A stretch of DNA of 64,000 nt from assembly GCA_008921705.1 (NCBI GenBank), contig VFFE01007509.1:1-64000 (forward strand), written 5' to 3'. Below the pieces are notes generated by a model that ran no database searches, was not told the origin of the DNA, and worked only from the letters and a program-made list of their open reading frames with translations. The stretch comes from Burhinus oedicnemus (lineage: Eukaryota > Chordata > Aves > Charadriiformes > Burhinidae). The position numbers and the translations under genes are program-made. How positions within the stretch are numbered: position 1 is the stretch's first letter; the number at the start of each line of letters is the position of its first letter. Below, in pieces: positions 1 through 13,710 of the stretch.

Positions 1-28
<28 letters not shown>
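1..28. repeat. Poly-A tract at window start
   Basis: A T followed by a run of 27 As. A second A-run lies at about 79-94. No recognisable retroelement body precedes them in the window, so their origin cannot be decided. Confidence 0.85.
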
Positions 29-31
<3 letters not shown>

Positions 32-1180
32 AAGATTTTAATCTGGAAAACCCCTCAACCATCAAAGTATTTCACCTTAAAAAAAAAAAAAAAAGCAACA
101 ACCAACCAAAAAACCGTAACAAATAACAACATTTCAAGCAAAGCAAATAAAACCCACACCCTGAACAGAAGCAACGTGCAATAGAGCCGAGCCGGGACCC
201 TTCACCGCCCACTCTCACCGGTGTCACCCCAAAGGTCATGGCCCGGAGCCCACCGACATCGGGACAGACCCCTGGGTGCGTTGCCTGCAAGTTTCTTGCA
301 GTGGGGGCTTTTTCTTTTCCCACCATTGCTACTTAATGAATAAAGCCTAATCAATACTCGTAATAAAGCTTCCTAGGCGGTAGGAGGGAAAGAGACAGCT
401 CAAAATTATCATTATAATGGGAGGATTGATTCTGTCTCCAGTAACTCAGCTCTGAGAGCCTCGGACTTCAGCTCACAAATCTGACCTTTTGTTTGGCTCG
501 GGCTGGTTATGGCCTTGCCAGCGTGGACACGTGTGTCCCCCAGCCCACATCACCCATCCTGCAGACACCTTCCAAGCATTAGCAGAACATGAACCAAGGC
601 AGACAGCCTCAAGGTGTTGCCAGCTGCAGCCTGAGAGGGTTCTTCCATCAGCCCAGTGCCCCATATAATTTATTTTCCTGGAAATTGGTGGTGTTAATGT
701 GACATGAAGCCACATCACCTCTAGGTAGGTGCTTTCAAGACCAGGGCTTGGACTGGCTTGTGACCAAGGAAGAGGTGTATTAGCCTGAATGGAGAAGGTT
801 TATCTCAGTGCCTCCAAAAAGGGGATTTTTGGAGGTATTTCTCATTGGAGTTCCTTTTCATGTTACAGGGTTTTGCAGCAAGTGTTTTCTGTCTCCAGAG
901 CAACACTGCTACATTAGCACAGATCACACAGAGCCTTGGCGCATCACCGTGGGGGAAGGAGAACCAGCCTCCCTGGATAACTGGGCTCCTGACTCTTCTG
1001 TCATGGCCACCAACACTGGGATCAATTAGTGCCGCTGTACAAACCGCTGACAGCTGGATGCAAAGCGAATAGCACCAGCAAGAGGTCTGCAGGCGTTTGT
1101 ACAGAGACGAACGATGGCATTTGAATAGCACTTACTGTGTTTGATGAGGACTGGTGCTGTGTGGTGGAGAGATGTCCAAG

Positions 1181-1197
1181 CACACACACACACACAC
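1181..1197. repeat. (CA)n microsatellite
   Basis: About eight and a half uninterrupted CA units, short and perfect. It creates the threonine/histidine runs seen in overlapping open frames, which argues that those frames are not coding. Confidence 0.9.
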
Positions 1198-4100
1198 GCT
1201 CCGACGTGGCTGCATCAAGCTTTGGTTCTCAATACAATTTTTCAACACAGCACCATTGGTCTGGGGTGGGATAAAGTCTCCTGCTCCTGCCAGACTGCTC
1301 TGGGAGCAGTCATGGCTGTCACAGGGACTACCCAGGGGACCTTGTCCTATGGCATTCCTGGACCAGGCACCTCTTCTTGTATTACTGGTACAGCAGCTGC
1401 TGGGGGCTGGTGAGAAACGTGTCCAGGCTGAATACGAAGCCTGGTTTATGTGCAATGGATGCAGAAGGCAACAGCGTCCCCAGCTCCCATATGGGCAGTG
1501 TTGGATATGGATCTCCTAAGCTGAGCAAAGGGTCTGCAGAGGTTGTGGGACACATGAGGACACCGTGCACCTTCTGCCAAAGAAGGGAGAACTGACAACA
1601 TCTTCAGTTTCTGGAGTAACAGGGTATTTTGTTAGATTGAAATAGGGTATAGGAGAAAAAGCAGCATCTAATGAGCACCAAGTGCTCCAGGTTCTCCCTG
1701 TCCAGCTTCCTTGTGAAAGAAAAAAAAAAACCCAACGGTCTCATGGGGGAAAACTGCGGTGTTCACCAAAGACCAGGTATGAGCAAGGAAGCTGAGGATG
1801 GGCTTATTTACCCAAACAAGTTCCCACCCCAGTAGCTGGTACTTCCAGGATGTTATTAGAGGTACCTTTAGCACAAACATCTGCTTTTGTTCCATGTTTA
1901 ATGGAGACGGGGACAAACAGGGATCACAAGCAGCACAGCGAACTCAAGAGGGAAGAGGTAAATCTCTCCGTGTTGAGGATGCAAAGGTCTCGTCTGAACA
2001 CAGAAGCGCTGCGCCATCCACACGCCCAAGGGAGCTCACCCACCACCCGCCATGGGAGATGAGCACTGCCGGACCCCCGGACGATGAGCAGTCGGCACAG
2101 TGAGTTTGTTTTAATGTCAGGTTTTCATCCCTGTTTTGTGAGCCTGCGGTGAAGTGTTCCCAGCAGCAGATTTAGACCCACCGCCGTCTGGCAGAAGCCC
2201 GGCCACGAGCCCGCGAAGGAGCAGCCAAGTCGAAATGAAGACAAAGCACTTGGAGGTTTTGATGGACGACAGGCAGAGCTGCCTTCAGGCTGAGCCGCTC
2301 ATACAATATACAAACGAAGACGCAAATCAATGCAAAGTGTTTGAACTCCAGAAAGAAGGAAAAAATCAACCCATCTATCACACTCAGACACATGTCCGTT
2401 TGAGTCCAAACACTGGCAGTGCTTTTTATCCATGGCAGCAGCTGGATTAATACAAACTGGGACGTACATATAATAGGACATGAGGTCCCTCTCCCTTCCC
2501 GAAGAGGCAAATACTTCCCAGCCACCTTCAGCATCGTCACCGGGACGCACAAATTCTCCCAACGCACCTTAAAAGACAGGATTTAGCCCCACTTTAAGGA
2601 GGGGACACAGGGGATAAGTACTACCCCACGGTTGAGCTTTGAGGAGGAAGACCAAGTTGGGGTTAGACTACTGAAGCAAACAGGAGAGCATTTGATCGAA
2701 AAAAATTGTAAATAATGCTACAGAAAAGATAAAACAGCAAAAAGTTACACGAAAATCTGCCTGACACGAGCTCTGGTCACAGCTGCTACATGGGATCTTG
2801 TCCCAGCGCATTCCCTGGGACCCAGTTCTGGCAAAGCTTGTCACACTGGAGAAGGAGATGGGGCATTTCTGGGGCCATGATCAGTTAGGCACCCCCAGCC
2901 ACTGAGTATTCCGGAGTATTATCTATAAACGGGGATGGAAAGGGGGTACCAGGCCTGCTGGCAGACAGCCATATATCCTGGCTTTCTTTCTAGCTCTGGT
3001 GGAGTACGGAAGAGACTCTCAGGGACCTTCTGTCCATCTCTCTGTGTCACCACTTTATTAAGGAGGTGGACTGCACTGAAGCGCACGCGTGACTATTAAG
3101 GTGACAGGTTTATTAAGCTCTGTTTAACAATGATTCTTTCATGAGTCTTTCTGTTCAGTGATTAGCATCGTTTGGGGATTTATTTGGGGCATACAAAATA
3201 AGCATTAGCTGGATTCGACAGAGGTTGGTTGTTCAGTTTTAGCTAATACTGGGGACTTCTGCAACACCGAAGGAGGCAGTTGTCTTCTCCCCAGCCTAGC
3301 TATCTGAAACACGAGGGTGTTTCACAGCCTGCCAGTTCATCCAGGCATAGCCATCCTCCTCTTACTGCAAATTCACAAATAATCCATCCTAAGAAACAAC
3401 TGTTGCAACCAGTTTATTAAGCTTATTAAGACCATGGCTATCAGACTGCTCTAAGCACTTCGAAGAGCTTAAGTACAAGGAATAAATTTGTAAAAAATTA
3501 ATTCAAGTAGGAGGTACTTCACCCTACAAAACATCTCCATATGCACTGATCCATGAGTCATCTAGTGAGGCTTTCCCACCTTGCAGGAGGCATTTGACCC
3601 CTCAAAGAGCACTTGTTTCAGGCTGTCTGCAGACCCTGGTGGGTACTTTTAAATCACTCCTACTTCGTCATGGTTTCAACCTGTCTTTGCCCAGAATAAT
3701 GCAGAAGTGCACATTCAGATTTGGGTGATGATGGAGAGAAAGGCACCTGGATCAGCCTCCAGCTCCCAGTTCAGCTGCTCTGAATCTGGGCCAGAAACAC
3801 TAATGCGGAGATCCACTGAAATCAGTAAGAAACAGGCTCCTGAGCATCCCCGAGGATCACTGGGGTCACACAAGGAGACCGGGAGGAGCTCAGAGTTAAA
3901 CTCGGATTTAAACCCACGAAATTATTTCTAATCCTGCATCGCTTTCAAGTCATTCCTCAAGCTCTTGAGGCACAGAGGGGCCGGAGCACGAGCCCTCCAA
4001 ATGCCCGTGAGAACCAGCAAAAGGTAAAAACTTGGAATTAGCCCCATGGGTGCTCCCGTGTTCCCTACAAGGACCAGGAGACACATTATGGAGAGTATTG

Positions 4101-4440
4101 GCTCCCTACTGCCACCGTCTGCAGCTTGGACATGTCAGAGAATTTGACGGCATCACTCTGCAGTGGACAGCACGTATCACAGCCCGGACTGGCTTATTTC
4201 AAGCCCTCCCCATCCTTCTCCTCTGCTGCTGGGTAGGAAACCCATCATTGATTCACCTTCAGCTCCGAGCGACTGCAAGGTCCTGGACCAGTAGCAATCA
4301 AGTGGCGTCAAAGACAGTGTCAGTTGTCCCTTTTAGCGGGATGGCAGGTGTCAGGGAGAGCATCTGCAAACAGAACTAGGAGGATGGGCTGCCTCTCACT
4401 CACCCATCGCTCTGTCCATCCAGGGTGCTCCGAGACCATC

Positions 4441-4577
4441 GATTGATACTTAGCACTTCTACAACAGGTTTCAGGTTCAATGTGCTGTGCAAACATGAAC
4501 TAATTAACCCCCTTGCCAGGCTGTGAGGAAGGGGACAGTCATCATTTCCGTGGTGCAGGTTGGTAACAGAGGCTGGG
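4441..4577 (-). repeat. Decayed MIR/CORE-SINE-like fossil (tentative)
   Basis: Read in reverse, the segment follows the order of the MIR 3' half: a GCACTTCT...ACA block, then CAAACATGAACTAATTAACCC (compare the ACATGTATTAACTCATTTAAT region), a GCTGTGAGGAAGG block (compare CCCTATGAGGTAGG), then TCATCATTTCC and a degraded GGTAACAGAGGC (compare GGAAACTGAGGC). The alignment is by memory with many mismatches. A related L2/L3 LINE tail is possible. Confidence 0.4.
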
Positions 4578-7500
4578 GGCGTTCAGGGCACTGGTGGAGA
4601 GGAGGAGACAAGCCGGTTTGGGATCAAGGCGACACCTTGTGAGTCTTTCCCTGCTGATGCCAGTTTGTGACCACAGAGCAGTCGCACTCATTTCCCTTCC
4701 GCTGCAAGCAGAAGGGATCAATCACAGCCTTTTCCTAAAAAGGGGCAAGGACAGAAACAGAGTCTCCATTAGGGGCTCAGCTCTTCTTCTGGACTTTTCC
4801 TCCAAGACCAGAGAGATCCATGTCCTGATGGGAGCCTGTCCACCTGTGCTAAAACAAGTTCAAGCACTTCCCCTTTATGTCTGATTGGTGGCAAGACCTG
4901 GGGTGTTAGTGCAGGATTTTTTAACTAAAGCTGATGTGAAAACAGAAGGTTTGGAAGATGGACTCATCAAGGACACTGGTAGGACTGTAAACTCTTGGAC
5001 ACAGGGAGCATGTTTTGTGCCAGTCCATGTGGTGCTAATCACAAAAGCGTGACCAGAGATGCTTCAATGATCACAAATAATTCCCCTTTAATGGGCAAAA
5101 TTAGAGTTTGTGCAGTGGCCAAACATCTGTTGGGAAGGGGTGAGGTGAAGTTCATCCTGCCCCAGGGTGAGAAAGGAGGTGGCATCCCTCTGGACCTGTA
5201 TGGAAGCACACAGGGTCTTCATCCAAAACATCCAAAGCCTTTTCTGCAACAGCTCCCGAAACCTCTCCCTCACCAGCCTCCCAGGCCAAGGGGTCTCCAT
5301 AACCAGCCTGAACTGGGAGTGCTTCTCCCTCTACAGAAAATGCACCCATGCCTCAAGTACTACAAATCAGTGCCCCAGACCTCTGGGTGCAAAGAAAAGA
5401 CTATTTTGTTGTTTTACCAGACTCTTTGAAATGGCAGAAAGCATTGAAATACGTAAAATGGTGCTCCGATTCCATGTCATTCTCACACAGACAGGCACTC
5501 AAAGCAGCACCTCTCCCCACCATGCCTAGGCTCATGGGCTAATATTCCCTTTCTACCAACACAGAGCCAATTAGGAAGGAAATGAAAACCAGTGTACCTC
5601 AGAGCTCTCCCCGAGCAGCCCATGCTGCCCACCCCACCGCAAAATCTGAGTCCTGATCCCCTCATCACTATAAGCCCAGCCTTCCCTTGCTCCGAACCTT
5701 CATTACAGGAGAGCCCAACATCACCTTTTTACGTATATCTTTAAGTCTTAAATCCTTTTCACCCCTCCAGAATACTTGGAAAATGACTGGAATAAATGTT
5801 TGCCTTTTTAATAAGAGCACACACGAGGCGTCACCACTGGGGAGAGCCCAGCGGCTGTGAACAGATGTGTCCTTAGGTCAATCCAAACCCTATTGTCATT
5901 CACCACCGCGACCCACCGCTGCCCTGACAGGAGTAGACATACAAAGCTACATCTATTATAGCAAACGAGACAAGGTCAGGGCACAGGATCAGACTCCGGC
6001 ACACAATTACGCATACTTTTAAGCTACCGGCGGGCTATCTGTCACAGTCTCAGACCACGATGAGCAGGCTCCCAGACACTGACCAGACCTTGGAGGTCTA
6101 CATGGGCCAAAAGACCCTTCCCAGAACATAGACTGGGTTTGGTCATCCTGTTTTGGAGAACAAGAAAATTTAAGCATGGGGACACAACTATGCCGTGCTG
6201 TGTCTCCAGGCCAGTGGATGACCTGTGTCCCATGGTGCTTATGACAATGACACAGCCAAACGGCCCTGGGATCTTCTGCAACTTCTCCTTTGAAAAATGC
6301 CACCTTGCTGTAGAGTTCACCTCGCACCAGGGCATCACCAAGGGTGGAAGTCATCCCACTGCATTTATAACAAAAGAGAAGGGGGAAGGGAGGGCTGAAG
6401 GAGGAATGCTGCCTTCTGTCTGGAAAGCAGACACCCAGGCTGTTTACCGTGAGCTCTAGCACTTAACAAGAACGTGGCCCCTTGAGTGCTGTCCTACTGC
6501 TCCGACCGGAGATCAGATGGTGGCCGCACAGCTCCCAGCAGAGAGCAAAGCCTTGCTCACCCTCAGGACAGTTTTGGAAGAGCTTTAACAAATTTCCCTC
6601 ACCTGCTCCCCCTGCACGCCAAACCAACATCTTGCCATCTTCAGTGCCTGGTATGTTTTTACATCCCAGTTACAGTCTCTTTGCAGTGCTGGGAAGAAAG
6701 AGGAGGTCCCTTCATGGACTGGAGTAGCAGAGGACATTGCTGCTGTGATGGCTCGCCTGGGATGTTGACACACAGGGGCTGGAGAAAGGGAAAAGCATAG
6801 TGGGAAGAGCAGAGCATGACACCATCTCTGTGGGTGGCCACCAGCCTCCACGTCACCAAACATCCAGCTGGACCGAAGGGACTGGGTGATCCAAGGTGCA
6901 GCCTCCCACCTGCCGCTGACAGTCACCTGCGTTGCATCTTTGTCAACTTGTGGAACTCAGAAAGCCCCTGTGAGCTGCGTTCGCCTGTGGGACACACACA
7001 ATGCACAAAGGCATGAGAAGGAGCAATGGGGAGAGGAGGGATGGAGAGAAAGCAAGAGGCCCATGTGCATGCTGCCCATGGCTGTGGGGTGGAGGAGACC
7101 CTGAACCAAGAGGGTTGTCTCCATAAGAAGGTGTGAGAGCAGCCTCGGGGTGGGGTGGGGGGACACGTGGAAAGGAAAGCAGCAAGCAGGGAGGGGATTT
7201 TGGTGCAATGCTTTCCAGGGAAGCAAGGTGACAGGGGGGCCACAGGACATCTCTGGGGAGGACAGCTGTCTGGCAGCCCTCACAGTGGCGTGGATGGGGC
7301 AGATGTGACGACAGGGCACGTGTGTGGGGAGGCTGGAGGGACATCCTGGCTCTCGTATCTCCTCCTGCCATCCAAGCTGGCCAGACTGGGGAAAAGAGCC
7401 TGCTGAGAGATCTTCCATGCGCTGCCTGTTGCCATGGAAACCCCTTCCCCAGCATCCCAGCTGGCCGGGGATGTTCACATTTATGGGGTGGCCACAGAGC

Positions 7501-10376
7501 CCCAGGAGAGGACCAGTCCCTGGGAAGGGCGTGGGGCAGGAGCAGCAGAGAAGGGGTGGCCCTGGCCCTCAGGGCTCTGCAAATGGGACAGGATCAGGCT
7601 CCACATGCCTCAGCCACGGGGAATTGCGAGCCGATCCCTACGTTAGCCCTGGCCCTACGCAGGAAGGCTGGGCAGCCTCTGAAGAGTCTGCAAGGGCATG
7701 TTGGGAGACAGGAGGTGGAAGGGTGTCAGGCAGGGATGCTGCCAACTGATAAAAGGTCAGAAGAAAACTCCCTTTGGTCATTCGCTCTGGAGTTACCCAT
7801 CATGAAGTATCTGCTCCTGGAGCCACACAACTGGGAGACCTGCTGGCTCAGGTCAGCCAGAGCAGGAGTGAAGTCAAAGCGAGCAGTACAGTTAAAATAT
7901 CCAGACAAAATATCCTGCTTAGCGTTGCATCATGCGTATCCATATCAGCTGTCCTCATGCAGCTGCCTATCATGGTGGCCTTCTGAGGACAGCCGGTCTC
8001 TTCTGCCCACCCCACGCTCGAGCCAGAACTGGCCTGGGCACAGAAAAAAACCAAAACGCAAAGTTTGTTCAGAGGGAGCAGTACAAATCCCCGTCTTCTG
8101 TCTCCCAGGAAGGCGGTGAAGGAAGGATGGACCTGGCATCCAGATCCCATGTTCACAGTCTCCCTCTCCTCCACCACCTCAACCAGCTGATACAAGTCTT
8201 TGTAAGAGCAGGTCTGCAGGGAAAGGAGTCTGGGGGCAACACTGGTGTCTCCTGGAGGTGCTGGAGAAAGGCTTGGAGGTGGTAAAACCCACCTTAAACC
8301 CCGCGCAGGGTTTTAGATTGGTAGTCAGTAGTCCTCAGGGGAAACTGAGCCCACACTTGAGTGGGAGTCACATTTCGTAGGTGTTTGGCAGCCTTTTCAA
8401 CATGTTTCGGGTTTTTTGTTTGTTTTGTTCTGCACGGTATTTATTGTGTGTTTGCTGCTGCGTTTTACCAAACTGCAAGAAATATGTAAACAGCGAATGA
8501 TCAAAGCAATATATCTTTTATATCTAAAAGCAGGCAAGCCAGATGGAGTTAATTAATGAAGATGTTTAGCAAGACTAGAGTTTAGCTCATATGCAAACAG
8601 GTTGCTCCCAGAAGCATCAATCTAATCCAATAAACAATTTGTGGGGGTGTAAAAAATGCTGCTTTGTTCCTTCCTTTCCATTACAAAGAGCTGAGCAAAA
8701 CTTCTGCTGTTGCTGTTTAATCCTGGTGAGAGGTTTTGAATTAACAGCACCAAAAGGTAATTCTGTGCCTGCCCTGGAAAAATCCTCGTCTGCACGTCTT
8801 GATCCTGTTGCTTAAGGCAAAAGAGTAGTTGAGTGTCCGAAAGCAAATTCAACGCTCAACCTCTTTTCTGAGACTGCCAACAAGGGAGCTAATTATGGCC
8901 AATAGTAACGCCGTGGACATCACTGCATACCAGACTGCATCCGGCCAAGAATCCTGATCTCGATCAGATGATAATTCAGGACGTTATGTCAGATTTTATT
9001 TTTATTCTGCAAGATATTACCAGACATAAACCGTTATAATGCCCCAAGTGACAACCCGTTCAATCACTCTGCGCTGTGATCCACCCCATAACTCAGATTT
9101 ACAGGCCAGCTTTATGCCACAGATTATTGATCAATTATCTGGCTCGGGTTGCCGCAGTCTGTGATGCCAAGCCTTGCTGGGCCGGCAAGAAAAGAGGAGC
9201 CAGCAGAATCCTCCGGGACAGCACGGATGTATGCGGACCCATACACGGGTGTATGCAATTCCCAGAGGCCCCAGTGATGGGGTCCCATCACTGTCATCAT
9301 CTACCAGCAGAAGGAGGAGTGAGGTGCCTCAGGTGTCTGGAGAAGAAGGAGCAATGCAGAGCCATGAGATGGTTCCATTTGCATTTCAATCAATCTGCTG
9401 CATAATGGGACACTGGGGGCAAAACAGCCATTCAAGTCTTAGGAGAAATGGGTCAAACTTGCCATTTCTGCATTTGAAACAAAAAGAGGAGGAGAACGGC
9501 TCCAGCTTTCTCTGGGGCAGGTCTCTGCCAGGCTGTGCCTGTCCCAGCAGCTTTGGATCAGAGGTGGTTCCCATGGAGAAGCTGTGGATTCGGTCCCTGG
9601 GGTGCTCGCAGAAGTGGCTACAGCTCCAATGGCCACATGTGGCAGCAGGAGAAGGGCTCAGGACCTCACACCTCCTGTTGGTGAGGAGCCCCAGGCCAGC
9701 TCTTGTGGTGATATGACCCTTGGGCTTGCATGGCTTTTACCTCCCCTTCTTTCCCTTGTCACTGAACATGAAGGTTTTTGAAGTCTGCCTGTTGCACAGG
9801 GTGGAGAGATGGGATTTGGTTTTAGCCAAGCGTGGCTGAACAAATGCAGGTAGCAGTGCACACAGCAGAGCTTGGAAAGCTCTCTCAAGTGGGCATCTTC
9901 TGACCTCAGGAGCTACAGAGGGTCCCTTCACCTTGGTGGACCAGTGAGGTAAAGAGCTGGTTACAGTCCTCACCAATCCCTTCCTGGTCATGGTGAGAGG
10001 AGCTTCTTTGGAGATGGCAACACAAGGCTGCAATTACAAAATACATGCAAGCCCACCTAATTCTCCCCTTCCTCCACTCTTTGGGCCAAAAAATGTGAGA
10101 TGAAGATAAGAGACACCACTGTCCAGCCACTGACCGTTCCTGCTCCATCACCCCGCAGTCAGAAACTTTCCTGCTTCAATACCCATTGAACCTGGCCCTT
10201 GTGCCACTGCTTACGTGCGGCAGAGGATTCAGAGGACTTCTTTATCCAGGAGAAAGCCTCTTATTTGGTGTTCCTCCTTGCAATGGTTATTATAAACCTG
10301 TTTGTTTTGAGGGCAGATTGCTCATTAACCCCAAGGTGCTGTTATCTGTCAGCTACTGTGGTCACACCAGGCTTTC

Positions 10377-10819
10377 GAATCACAGAATGGTTGGGGTTGG
10401 AAGAGACCTCTGGAGATCATCTCCTCCAACCCCCCTACCAAAGCAGGGTCAGCTAGAGCAGGTTGGATGGGAACACATCCAGGTGGGTTTTGAGTATCTC
10501 CAGAGAAGGAGACTCCGCACCCTCTCCGGGCAGCCTGTTCCAGTGCTCTGTCACCCTCAACGTAAGGAAGCTTTTCCTCACGTTGAGATGGAGTTGCCCG
10601 TGTTCCACTTTACGCCTGTTGCCCCTTGTCCTGTCGCTGGGCACCACTGAAAAGAGTCTGGCCCCATCCCCTTGACACCCGCCCTTTAGATATTGGTAAG
10701 CATTGATGAGATCCCCTCTCAGTCTTCTCCAGGCTAAACAGCCCCAGGTCTCTCAGCCTTTCCTCATCAAAGAGGTGCTCCAGTCCCCTCATCATCTTCA
10801 TAGCCCTCTGCTGGACTCT
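10377..10819 (-). mobile_element. CR1 LINE fragment, 5'-truncated
   Basis: In plus-strand orientation it begins GAATCACAGAATGG and continues through the typical reversed CR1 3' region: GGTTGGAAGAGACC, GATCATCTCCTCCAACC, GGCAGCCTGTTCCAGTG and GCCCCTTGTCCTGTC, ending with CTCTGCTGGACTCT. That is about 440 bp of the 3' end, antisense. It belongs to a group with a longer preserved 3' region than the neighbouring copies and is interrupted by a CT-repeat at its far end. The open frames across it are not functional coding. Confidence 0.95.
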
Positions 10820-10842
10820 CTTTCTCTCTCTCTCTCTCTTTT
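10816..10842. repeat. (CT)n microsatellite at the CR1 edge
   Basis: Nearly pure CT dinucleotides, starting in the ACTCTC at the truncated end of the CR1 copy. It probably expanded from that CR1 sequence. Confidence 0.85.
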
Positions 10843-13498
10843 GAGAGATGGTGGAGACACACAGACAAATCCAGGAAGAGAAAACACCAGGATAACTTTA
10901 TTTTATGGTGGTACCACCCCCTCTCATGACCTATAGGTGGGAGCCCTTGAGTCTATGCTGCTTCTTCCTCCAACTCCCCCTCCATCCCATCAAACACACA
11001 CGTTGAAGGAATCTAATACTCCTCTTCCAGCCAGTGAGTCATTTATCTGTGCATCTCTCCAGACCCCAAGCTCAGAAAAAAACCAGGTAAGGATGCACAG
11101 ACTTTCTCCGCATAAAAATAAGTATGTCTTTTCCGTCAGTGAGGACTTGCTTTGTTTTTCCCCCATGGGATTGAAAAAGGCAACCAAGGAAGAGGTAGAG
11201 TTCAAGGAGAGATGGGTACGCATGTGTGTGCCCGTGCATGCGCGTTCCCTTGCTGAACAGCAGCTGTAAATCCAGGAACAAACCAGCCGTCCCCAACTCG
11301 AAGGAAACATGAAGCTTCAGACCCAAAATGGCATGAGATTTGCCCGTCTTATCCTCACACTTACCGTGGCTAGGAAAGGTCAAAATTGTTTTAAAAACCA
11401 CTTATATCCTGTCTGTGTTGCAGAGCAGACATCTCCCCAGCTTCCTCAAGCTGCAGCAAGCTTTCAAACCAAACGGATCAATAATAGCTTTTAAAAATTA
11501 TCATCAAGAAATGAAAGGCTTGGCATCGCACATCCACTTAGGTAGCTGTAACTACAGCAAATTAACATGAAACTGAAGTCGGTCCCAAATGAAGGCACGT
11601 CTCTGAGACGCTGGAGCCTGAAACGGCCTTTATGATGTAAATTTATATTAAGTACCAGCAATCTTTTGTGTTTCCTTCTTTAGCGTTTTACTTTCAGTTG
11701 GCTTCTTTCCGAGTCTATTTTAACGGGAGATTTCCTAGACGTGGGGACAAAGCCGCTGTCAGTCACGTTTCTATTTACGCTTGCCGAGGATGCTGATGGT
11801 CATCCGAAACTACAGATTAGGTCTATTTAACGGAGGCGAGCGTGCTCAGGGTTTGGGCTGGAAATCTCTCTGCTTTGACTTCCCAGGCTGGGGACCATGG
11901 TCCCTGTTGGAATTGTGTGGCATGAGCCAGATGGGGTCTGACGGGCTCCTGGGTTCCTGAACAGCTGTTTCTTGTGCCCTTGATAAAACCACACGCCCAT
12001 CAGAAAGACGACATGGGGACAGAGAGAGCACAAGGACTGCAGCTCCAATTTCCAGCCTTGCTCCATCCTGCTGTAAGCCCCGTGCTGAGCCTCGCTTCCC
12101 CACGCCTCCGGCAGCTCCCTGCAAAGGTCAGGCGGAGGAAACCGCTGAAGACAGCCACTAATGAACGACAGATTTGAAACAGGTCCAACCACAGTACAGG
12201 ATTAACCAGACACCACATCCAGACCTTAACTGCCCCTGGACCGAGATGTCCACAGAAGCATTCACGGGAGTAACCTCTGACTCGGTACGGGGAACTCAGG
12301 CACTTTATTTTCCAGCCCACGGCCACCAGCCGTGCACCAAACCCCAGTGAAGTTTTCCAGCAACAAGACGCTATCTGCAAGGTCATCGTCCTTTGCCAAA
12401 CCTCTTCTGCTCCACCGCCCAGCTTTGCCCTGTCTATTAGAGCAAAACTCAAGCATGCAAAAGGGCGAAGACCAGCCCCATTGAGTAACGCAAGAGCCGC
12501 AGACCTGCTACCAAATACATCCTTTACGTCAGAGCAATAAAGAGCTGGGGTTTAATTTCATTACCAGGAGGAAGAACATCATGCTGTCCATGCAGAGCGC
12601 TACAGCTTGGGATGCCTGGCTTGTGCTCCTGCTTCTTCTGCTGCCGCAGTGGAAGCACAAATAGCAAGATGCCCATTAACTGCATCAGGAATTGGTCTGA
12701 TCCCCATCCACAAAGGTAATGAGGCATCACCACATGCCCACCGATTGCAGCGGCACAGAGGTACCCGCAGCATTTCTGAGGGTCTGGGCCTGGCTGTGTC
12801 AGGATCTCTGCTCCTGTAACAAAGGGATGACTGCTTTAGGGTCTGGGAGGCTTCGCTCCAGGCTGGAAAATTATCTGCGCTTCAATAACACACAGCAGGA
12901 ACAGCCAAGAGAAAAGAGGTTGATCAGGGATAATTTTTTTTATTTTTATTTTTTTAAAAAGATATAAGAAAAGAAGAAGTTATAAATTTACCTTTGGGGA
13001 CAGACAAAGAGTGGGTCTACTGCTCAACCTCCACCATCTGCAAACAAGACGATAATCCCATTCTTTCAGGAATAGTCTAGCAAAGGACAACTTACTCTGA
13101 AGACTGCTGAGGTCCCTTCTGGCCCTCCTAGGACTGTTACTGCTTCTTCAGAAGTAGCTTTTGCCGTTTGGTGGGATTCACCTAACCTCAGCTCCCTGCA
13201 TGAGAGAAGATTGTCCAAGGCTCCCTCCAAGATCAATGGGAAGAGGGAGCACATTCAGAAGCAGTTCATATAAATCTAGTAGGTGGGCTGAAGCACCCTC
13301 GGGATAAAACACCCTCTTTCATCAACAAGAGAAAGAAAGAGAGAGAGGAACTCCCTTGGACTAGACGTTCACAGATACGGGACTTTTAGACACGCAACAT
13401 TTCCAAGATGAGCCCCCATCTTGGATAAGGGATCAGACCACGAGGACTGCAGGTCTCCTCCAGTCTGACCAGTGGAGAAACAAAGGGAAAGGTTTTGC

Positions 13499-13710
13499 AG
13501 AATCACAGAATCACCCAGGTTGGAAAAGACCTTTAAGATCATCGAGTCCAACCACCAACCTAACACTGCCAAGTCCACCACTAAACCATGTCCCTCAGCA
13601 CCACGTCTGCCCGGCTTTTACATACCTCCAGGGATGGCGATTCCACCACTTCCCTGGGCAGCCTGCTCCAATGCTGGATAACCTTTTCTGTGAAGAAAAA
13701 CCCTTTCGGT
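13499..13710 (-). mobile_element. CR1 LINE fragment, older subfamily
   Basis: Starts AGAATCACAGAATCACCCAGG and continues GGTTGGAAAAGACC, AAGATCATCGAGTCCAACC, GGCAGCCTGCTCCAATG and CTTTTCTGTGAAGAAA. The ACCCAGG variant and the CCACCAACCTAACACTGCC block mark a subfamily different from the copies at 16105 and 18779. About 210 bp of the 3' end, antisense. Its far boundary is uncertain by about 15 bp. Confidence 0.93.

Noticed and set aside
4995..5529. Two overlapping open frames with a proline-rich stretch (144 and 120 codons)
   Set aside because: Both frames are open over the same DNA with no known homologue or splice context, so I treat them as chance.
7149..7172. G-rich stretch considered as a G-quadruplex
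   Set aside because: Only three adjacent G-runs with short loops. The next runs are about 30 bases away, so the usual four-run motif is not met.
7322..8119. Longest open frame in the window (265 codons), in a GC-rich stretch
   Set aside because: No recognisable family, several overlapping frames on both strands are also open, there are no splice or promoter signals, and the composition is that expected of stop-poor GC-rich DNA.
9174..9716. Open frame of 180 codons
   Set aside because: No recognisable domain, other frames open across the same area, and no supporting gene signals.
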